DNA of 46,763 bases from Firmicutes bacterium UBA3572. GTDB taxonomy: Bacteria; Bacillota; Desulfotomaculia; Desulfotomaculales; Desulforudaceae. The position numbers and the translations under genes were made by a program. A model generated the notes under the pieces. The model was not told the origin of the DNA and did not search any database. It saw only the letters and a list, made by a program, of their open reading frames with translations. This document shows, piece after piece, positions 42,128 through 46,763 of this stretch (positions within the stretch are counted from its first letter, which is position 1; each line of letters opens with the position of its first letter). The stretch lies in NCBI GenBank assembly GCA_002375985.1, contig DFNH01000002.1:1-46763 (forward strand), in the 5' to 3' direction.

Positions 42128-42589
42128 CTACCGGTTATATTTTCTTTCCAGCCAACGCTGCAGGGATCGCACCTCTTCGTTGATCCGGAACAGCAGCCGT
42201 TCCACTTCGAGACGATTCAGCACCAGATTACCCGGCTCCAGGATTTCAATGCGCCGGAAATCCTCCCGGACTACGAAACGGACCAGATCCTCAACACTGT
42301 CAGCCACCACGGTCAACTCGGCGGGAGCATAAGCCACCTCATTGTCACCCTGGTCGTCAAAAACGGTGTATATCTCGCCACCCAGGCTGATGTCCTCGAT
42401 CTCTACGCCTTGAATGGGCACATTACGAAAAAGGGCGACCTGTTGTTCCCGGTTCTCCTCGGCCACCTTTTCGGTAGACTTGGAACCAAAGAAAAGGCGT
42501 CCCGGGCGGGAAACCCCTTTGAAGTCAAGGCGCACTTTTGCTCTGAGTCGTGCTTCTACCTGCTCGCTTCCCACCTGTGTCCGTACCAA
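42128..42589 (-). CDS. hypothetical protein (153 residues)
   Basis: I do not recognise this family. The TTG start at 42589 has GGGGGG 9 bases upstream. The protein is soluble and charged. The middle (VEIEDISLGGEIYTVFDDQG, then VAYAPAELTVVADS) looks beta-rich; a region rich in Glu and Arg follows, and the C-terminal 30 residues are a likely helix ending in LQRWLERKYNR. It lies between rluB and aroH on the same strand, 20 bases before aroH. The frame could open upstream at an ATT, but that has no ribosome site. Confidence 0.65.
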   Translation of the reverse strand: MVRTQVGSEQVEARLRAKVRLDFKGVSRPGRLFFGSKSTEKVAEENREQQVALFRNVPIQGVEIEDISLGGEIYTVFDDQGDNEVAYAPAELTVVADSVEDLVRFVVREDFRRIEILEPGNLVLNRLEVERLLFRINEEVRSLQRWLERKYNR

Positions 42590-42661
42590 CAGGGCGTCCC
42601 CCCTATTGCCGTGTTTGTCTCTAATTAGCTATTCTAGGCGATTATATGGAAATCCTGCAAG

Positions 42662-43384
42662 TTATTTCGACAGACCAAGCAATTCCCGCAGGCGGCGCAG
42701 TTCATCGGTGCGTAACCGCCGGTACTGACCCGGCCGCAAGGCCATCAGCTTCAGATTGGCCACGCTCGTCCGCTTGAGCCGCTTCACTTCATAGCCCAAC
42801 GCGGCCCACATGCGCCGCACCTGGCGGTTGCGTCCCTCGTGAATGGTCATTTCCACCAGGGCATGCCGCCTGTCCCCGCGTAGCAGCCGAACCACGCATG
42901 GCGCAGTGGGACCGTCCTCCAGTTCGATGCCGGAGGCGATCCGCTGAAGAGCCTCCGGATCCGGGGTACGGTCCAGCACCACCGCGTAGGTCTTCGGGAC
43001 CTTGAAACGCGGATGTGTCAGGCGATAGGCAAGCTCCCCATCGTTGGTCAGCAGGAGCAGTCCCTCGGAATCCACGTCTAAACGGCCGACCGGAAAAACC
43101 CGTTGGGGCAGGCCAGCTACCAGATCGGTAACCTTGGGCCTACCCTGGGGGTCGTGCGCCGTAGTTACGTAACCGCGGGGCTTGTACAACATTAGGTAGG
43201 CCTTGGGCTCCGGACGCACCTCCCGGCCGTCCACTTCGACGCGATCGCGGTGCGGATCCACCGTTACGCCCAACCTGTCCACTACCTGCCCGTTCACCCG
43301 TACGCGCCCGGCGCGGATATATTCTTCGCACTTGCGACGTGAAGCGACTCCCGCCTCCGCCAGAAACTTTTGCAATCGCGGCAA
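42662..43384 (-). CDS. rluB: 23S rRNA pseudouridine synthase (RluB/RsuA family)
   Basis: 240 residues. An S4 domain (about 1-60, RLQKFLAEAGVASRRKCEEYI) precedes the pseudouridine synthase domain. The catalytic aspartate is in GRLDVDSEGLLLLTNDGELA, and GRNRQVRRMWAALGYEV is the conserved C-terminal motif. The TTG start at 43384 has AGGGGGTG 6 bases upstream; a GTG at 43393 is the alternative. RluB is the likely member, judging by its place after the spm genes, though RsuA-type enzymes share the motifs. Confidence 0.93.
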   Translation of the reverse strand: MPRLQKFLAEAGVASRRKCEEYIRAGRVRVNGQVVDRLGVTVDPHRDRVEVDGREVRPEPKAYLMLYKPRGYVTTAHDPQGRPKVTDLVAGLPQRVFPVGRLDVDSEGLLLLTNDGELAYRLTHPRFKVPKTYAVVLDRTPDPEALQRIASGIELEDGPTAPCVVRLLRGDRRHALVEMTIHEGRNRQVRRMWAALGYEVKRLKRTSVANLKLMALRPGQYRRLRTDELRRLRELLGLSK

Positions 43385-43452
43385 CGACGCCACCCCCTAA
43401 GTACCAGCACCTGCTTTTCTCCCTAAAGATTGTAACCGCACGGACGCCACCT

Positions 43453-43557
43453 TAGCTAGGTGTTGCTGAAAAACAAACCTTATGCGCGGTGTGCTGTACG
43501 GGGCATTATCTCCGGTCACTATGGATAAGTGAGTGGTTATCTACAAAACATGTCCCC
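43453..43557. repeat. interspersed repeat between spmB and rluB
   Basis: The left half (43453-43508: TAGCTAGGTGTTGCTGAAAAAC, then GGTGTGCTGTACGGGGCATTA) matches 21559-21601 in the same orientation. The right half (43523-43557) matches 20146-20181 and, more weakly, 29325-29361 in reverse. This looks like the fullest copy. It occupies most of the 170-base gap, and no coding frame is visible. Confidence 0.55.
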
Positions 43558-43568
43558 TATTTTTTCCC

Positions 43569-44102
43569 TTATTTGAAGATGGCGCTGACGATCAGGATGG
43601 AGGCCAGCAGGGTGGTGAAGTCGGCGGTGAGTCCGGAGGCCACCGCGTACCGGTACTTCCGGATGCCCACGGCACCAAAGTACAGGGTGAGGACGTAAAA
43701 GGTGGTGTCGCTCGAACCCTGGGCGGTGGATACCAAAAGGCCGATGAAGCTATCGGGACCGTGTTCCTCGATCAGTTCACTGGCGATGCCCAGGGCGGCG
43801 CTTCCGGACAGGGGGCGCATGAGGGCGTGGGGCAGTATTTCGGGCGGGACGCTCAAACAGGAAAGCAGCAGCGCCACGGCACCAACAAAGATGTCCATGG
43901 CACCGGAAGCACGGAAAACGCTGATGGCCACAATCATGGCGACCAGAAAGGGGATCAGTTTTACGGCCATCCCGAACCCCTGCTCCGCACCTTCCACGAA
44001 GGCTTCGAACACCCGTACGCCCCGCAGGACGCCCGCCACCAATACCAGGGCCAAAAAGACCGGAATCGCCCACTTGGAAACGGCCGTGACGATCTCCAAC
44101 AT
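43569..44102 (-). CDS. spmB: spore maturation protein B
   Basis: 177 residues, nucleoside-transporter-like (Gate) membrane protein with about five helices. WAIPVFLALVLVAGVLRGV, FLVAMIVAISVFRASGA and DSFIGLLVSTAQGSSDTTFYVLTLYFGAVG fit SpmB. With SpmA it is needed for spore core dehydration. The ATG lies 2 bases after the spmA stop. Confidence 0.94.
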   Translation of the reverse strand: MLEIVTAVSKWAIPVFLALVLVAGVLRGVRVFEAFVEGAEQGFGMAVKLIPFLVAMIVAISVFRASGAMDIFVGAVALLLSCLSVPPEILPHALMRPLSGSAALGIASELIEEHGPDSFIGLLVSTAQGSSDTTFYVLTLYFGAVGIRKYRYAVASGLTADFTTLLASILIVSAIFK

Positions 44103-44104
44103 CG

Positions 44105-44695
44105 CTAGGTACCCCGCGCCCGGTAAACGCTACGCAGGAACCGGTCCACCAGAACGGCGGCCGTCATGCCGCAGGCGGTAGCCAGGATGGTCGGACCGAC
44201 CACGGCGGTCGGCTCGGCCGAGCCGTAAATCGCCCGGATACCGATAATGGTCGACGGGATTAAGGTCAGGCAAGCGGTATTCAAGGCCAAAAAGGTGCAC
44301 ATGGCGTCCGAGGCGCGGTCGGGGTGGGGATTGAGCTTTTGGAGCTCACGCATGGCAATGAGACCCATAGGGGTGGCCGCGTTGCCCAGGCCCAAAATAT
44401 TGGCGCTCAGGTTCATCACAATGGCACCGATAGCGGGATGGTCTCTGGGCACGCTGGGAAATAAAAACCGCACCACCGGGCGGACCAGATAGGCCAGCGC
44501 CCTGACCAGCCCGGCCTGCTCGGCGATCTTCATGATCCCAAGCCAAAAAGCCATAATCGCGATCAGTCCGAAGGCCGTTTTGACGGCGAGCTCCGCGCCT
44601 TCCAAGGCCGCCTGCGTCACCACGTCGATCTGCCCCTTGCACGCCGCGGTGAAGATGCCGAGGAGTATCAACGAAAGCCACACATAGTTGACCAC
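44105..44695 (-). CDS. spmA: spore maturation protein A
   Basis: 196 residues with about five helices. WLSLILLGIFTAACKG, WLGIMKIAEQAGLVRALA, GNAATPMGLIAMRELQKLNP and MCTFLALNTACLTLIPSTIIGIRA are SpmA signatures. The GTG start at 44695 has a GGGAGGGGG site. It works with SpmB, encoded directly downstream. Confidence 0.95.
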   Translation of the reverse strand: MVNYVWLSLILLGIFTAACKGQIDVVTQAALEGAELAVKTAFGLIAIMAFWLGIMKIAEQAGLVRALAYLVRPVVRFLFPSVPRDHPAIGAIVMNLSANILGLGNAATPMGLIAMRELQKLNPHPDRASDAMCTFLALNTACLTLIPSTIIGIRAIYGSAEPTAVVGPTILATACGMTAAVLVDRFLRSVYRARGT

Positions 44696-44806
44696 CGTTT
44701 TCCCCCTCCCGGTCCGGTCAATTAACGAATAAGTATGAAAAGGGGGAAACCGTTAGAACCGCGAGGCGATCCCCCGGTTGACCATCTAACCGTGGCTTTA
44801 AATGCT

Positions 44807-45208
44807 TTAAACCTTTTCCTTTTCCTTAACCATACGTTGGAGATAGGCGTCAATCTTTTCGATTACCTGGGGCGCCAGATCGAGCAACCGGTCGGCCACC
44901 ATATTCGCGTCCACCGGCAACAACCGTACCTGCTCACCCGCAATCACCAGGAATCCCACCGGCCGCACCGAAACCCCAGCCCCGCTGCCGCCCCCGAACG
45001 GATAAACGCTTTCGTCTTCGCCCTTCGCGATCTCAAATTCCCCGCCCCCGGCGGCAAAGCCCAACGCAACACGGGAAATGGGGATCACCACCGTACCGTC
45101 CGGAGTCTCTACCGGATCGCCCACCACCGTGTTGACGTCAACCATTTCCTTGATGCTCTCCATCGCCGTTCTCATCAGTCCTTCAATCGGATGCTGCTCC
45201 AGGCCCAA
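44807..45208 (-). CDS. ytfJ: GerW-family sporulation protein YtfJ
   Basis: 133 residues. PIEGLMRTAMESIKEMVDVNTVVGDP, the GGGEFEI and PFGGGSGAGVSVRPVGFLVI segments and the C-terminal helix fit YtfJ/GerW. The family is known from Bacillus spores. The start is TTG at 45208 behind GGGGGG. It lies 137 bases downstream of the DUF2953 gene, its usual partner. Confidence 0.93.
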   Translation of the reverse strand: MGLEQHPIEGLMRTAMESIKEMVDVNTVVGDPVETPDGTVVIPISRVALGFAAGGGEFEIAKGEDESVYPFGGGSGAGVSVRPVGFLVIAGEQVRLLPVDANMVADRLLDLAPQVIEKIDAYLQRMVKEKEKV

Positions 45209-45345
45209 AGATCACGCCCCCCTATCTTCACTTGTTTTGTGCTGGGTCATAATATGGCCGATCAGGAACGCAAATATGCAGTTGTAGTTTTGTGGCCTGC
45301 CGGCAGAGCCCCGCAGCACACCGTACGGTAATCTTTGAGGAGGCG

Positions 45346-45951
45346 TCAGCGGGACCAGATAGTTTTTAAGCCGGCGATGATGAAATGCACGATCCGGATC
45401 TGAACAACGCAGTCCAGAAAGGTGTTGAATCGTTCTTCCCGGTAGTTGGGCCGTACGGCCAGGTCGGGTTTGGCCAGTGGGACGGTGTGGGCGAACAGTC
45501 CGGTGACCAGGGTGCTTTTAACGGTCCAGGCCAAGCCCGCGGCCATGCCGGTGTGGTGGGCCTCGCCGACGCCGATCTCGCTGTGCCAGCGAAACCGCCT
45601 GATCCGCGTCCGGCGGACCAGGTACCACAAGGCGAAGGCGTACCGGCCATACCGGCGGTAAGCTTTCCTGAGAAACGGTATGGAAATACGGGTTTCCCGC
45701 GGGGGGCGGTCTCCCACGCCATCCGGAAAGCCAAAGGCCGTTTGCAGCCTGATACCGCTGCCGGAAGGACGCACCAGGAGATCCACCAGGGGTATGTCCA
45801 GGGAATAGCGCAAGATTTTAAGCCAGGCGACCGTAAGGGTGATCCGGTCGTCTTCCCCCCGCCGCAGCAACCGTACGTGTACCGTGACCGAGGAAAGCAA
45901 AACCAGCACCGAGATCAGCACCAAGGCCGTGACCAGGAGCGCTCCGGTCAT
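45346..45951 (-). CDS. DUF2953 family membrane protein
   Basis: 201 residues. One N-terminal membrane helix (ALLVTALVLISVLVLLSSVTV), then a beta-rich part with WHSEIGVGEAHHTGMAAGLAW and PNYREERFNTFLDCVVQIRIVH. This is DUF2953, found beside ytfJ in many spore-formers, which suggests a sporulation role that is not proven. The ATG at 45951 lies about 70 bases after the trpS terminator, so it has its own promoter. Confidence 0.85.
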   Translation of the reverse strand: MTGALLVTALVLISVLVLLSSVTVHVRLLRRGEDDRITLTVAWLKILRYSLDIPLVDLLVRPSGSGIRLQTAFGFPDGVGDRPPRETRISIPFLRKAYRRYGRYAFALWYLVRRTRIRRFRWHSEIGVGEAHHTGMAAGLAWTVKSTLVTGLFAHTVPLAKPDLAVRPNYREERFNTFLDCVVQIRIVHFIIAGLKTIWSR

Positions 45952-46021
45952 CCAGGGGGTTCGCCTCCGGTTAATAATTCTGGGACAGCTGCCATTTTTC
46001 CACAGTGTGCCCGGAAAAGAG

Positions 46022-46055
46022 CAAAAATTATCCGGGCGCTACCCGCCCGGATAAT
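46022..46055 (-). terminator. intrinsic terminator after trpS
   Basis: On the minus strand ATTATCCGGGCG (46044-46055), a 5-base loop and CGCCCGGATAAT (46027-46038) form a perfect 12-bp stem, followed by a T-run (TTTTTGC). It lies 27 bases after the trpS stop. Confidence 0.9.
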
Positions 46056-46081
46056 CTCGGTTCTAATCCTGTCACTTATCT

Positions 46082-46763
46082 CTAAATCCGGATTGCCTGC
46101 CGCACCAAGGCCATGGTTTCGCGCGCCGCCGCGGTCGCCTTTTCCCGCCCCCGCGCCAGCACGTCGTTCAGGTAACCGGGATCGGCCAGAATCTCGGCCC
46201 GCCGCCGCCGGATCGGCTCCAGGACGGCGTCGAGACTTTCGGCCAACCGGCTCTTGCACTCCACGCAGCCGATGCGTCCTTCGCGGCAGGAGACGGTGAT
46301 CTCCTCCAGGAGTTCCCGGTTGTAAATCGTCTGGTAGGTGTAAACGTTACACACCTCCGGCCGGCCGGGATCGTGTTTGCGCACCCGCCCGGGATCGGTG
46401 ATCATCATCCGCACCCGCTTGTGCACGTCGTCCCTGGCGGCGCTCAGGCTGATCTCGTTGCCGTAACTCTTACTCATCTTACGGCCGTCCACTCCGGGCA
46501 GGAGGGGTTCCTCCGCCAACAGCGCCTGGGGTTCCGGAAATACGGGCCGGTACAGATGGTTGAACCGCCTGGCCACCTCCCGGCACAACTCCAGGTGCGG
46601 CAGTTGGTCCTGTCCCACCGGCACCGCATCGGCACGGTATATCAGGATGTCCGCCGCTTGCAGAAGAGGGTAGCCGAGAAAACCGTAAGTGGTAATGTCT
46701 TTGCCCCGGGCGGCCAGTTGTTGTACCTGGTCTTTGTAGGTGGGCACCCGCTCCAACCAGGAC
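46082..46763 (-). CDS. trpS: tryptophanyl-tRNA synthetase (5' end beyond window)
   Basis: About 227 C-terminal residues; the frame stays open to the window edge, so the HIGH region is cut off. LGYPLLQAADILIYRADAVPVGQDQLPHLEL and the catalytic KMSKS loop (GRKMSKSYGNEI) define TrpS. The C-terminal helical part (GCVECKSRLAESLDAVLEPIRRRR) is normal. Charges tRNA-Trp. It ends at the terminator at 46022-46055. Confidence 0.96.
   Translation of the reverse strand, partial: SWLERVPTYKDQVQQLAARGKDITTYGFLGYPLLQAADILIYRADAVPVGQDQLPHLELCREVARRFNHLYRPVFPEPQALLAEEPLLPGVDGRKMSKSYGNEISLSAARDDVHKRVRMMITDPGRVRKHDPGRPEVCNVYTYQTIYNRELLEEITVSCREGRIGCVECKSRLAESLDAVLEPIRRRRAEILADPGYLNDVLARGREKATAAARETMALVRQAIRI

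Noticed and set aside
1..46763. CRISPR arrays, rRNA and tRNA genes, complete insertion sequences
   Set aside because: No regular direct-repeat array, rRNA-like sequence, cloverleaf or transposase was seen on either strand.

Overview
This window is a GC-rich, gene-dense stretch of a chromosome. It looks like a spore-forming anaerobic Firmicute of the Desulfotomaculum/Pelotomaculum/Desulforudis kind. The evidence is spoIIP, spmA, spmB and ytfJ (endospore formation), an [FeFe]-hydrogenase maturation operon, an ispH-rpsA fusion, many TTG and GTG starts behind strong GGAGG-type sites, and Clostridia-like gene order (cmk-plsC-ispH/rpsA, DUF512-der-plsY, DUF2953-ytfJ-spmAB-rluB). The genus is an inference. 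Almost every gene lies on the minus strand, so the biological order runs from the right end to the left end.

Right end (46.8-42.1 kb): the 3' part of trpS with a clear terminator, then DUF2953, ytfJ, spmA, spmB, a repeat-bearing gap, rluB, an unknown gene, and aroH (chorismate mutase).

Middle right (41.7-24.5 kb): two tandem HD-GYP genes come first. A strong promoter and an attenuator follow, and then a long aromatic operon: trpE-trpG-trpD-trpC-trpF-trpB-trpA-hisC-aroF-tyrA-aroA. It continues into cmk-plsC-ispH/rpsA and stops at a terminator at about 24.55 kb. The trpE leader has eleven NAG triplets followed by an intrinsic terminator, the design of a TRAP-controlled attenuator.

Middle left (24.4-13.4 kb): DUF1614-spoIIP-two DUF3189 genes; then, behind a candidate promoter, DUF512-der-plsY-purL-purQ-gpsA. 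PurL carries an N-terminal extension that looks like two PurS units.

Left part (13.4-8.1 kb): a looser accessory stretch with DUF192, a nitroreductase, an iron-type alcohol dehydrogenase, a rhomboid protease, an EcsC-like membrane protein (plus strand), a frameshifted gene remnant, fold-back repeats and a DUF2889 gene.

Left end (7.9-1.9 kb): a tight operon of a TM1266-type regulator, aspA, hydG, an unrecognised 133-residue gene, hydF and hydE. Together these would build the H-cluster of an [FeFe] hydrogenase. HydG lacks the second cysteine of its otherwise conserved C-terminal cluster motif. An SDR gene fragment and a PocR-GAF-HD-GYP signalling protein, cut by the window edge, close the window.

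The best leads for something undescribed are the unknown protein between hydG and hydF, the altered HydG, and the TRAP-like trp leader.
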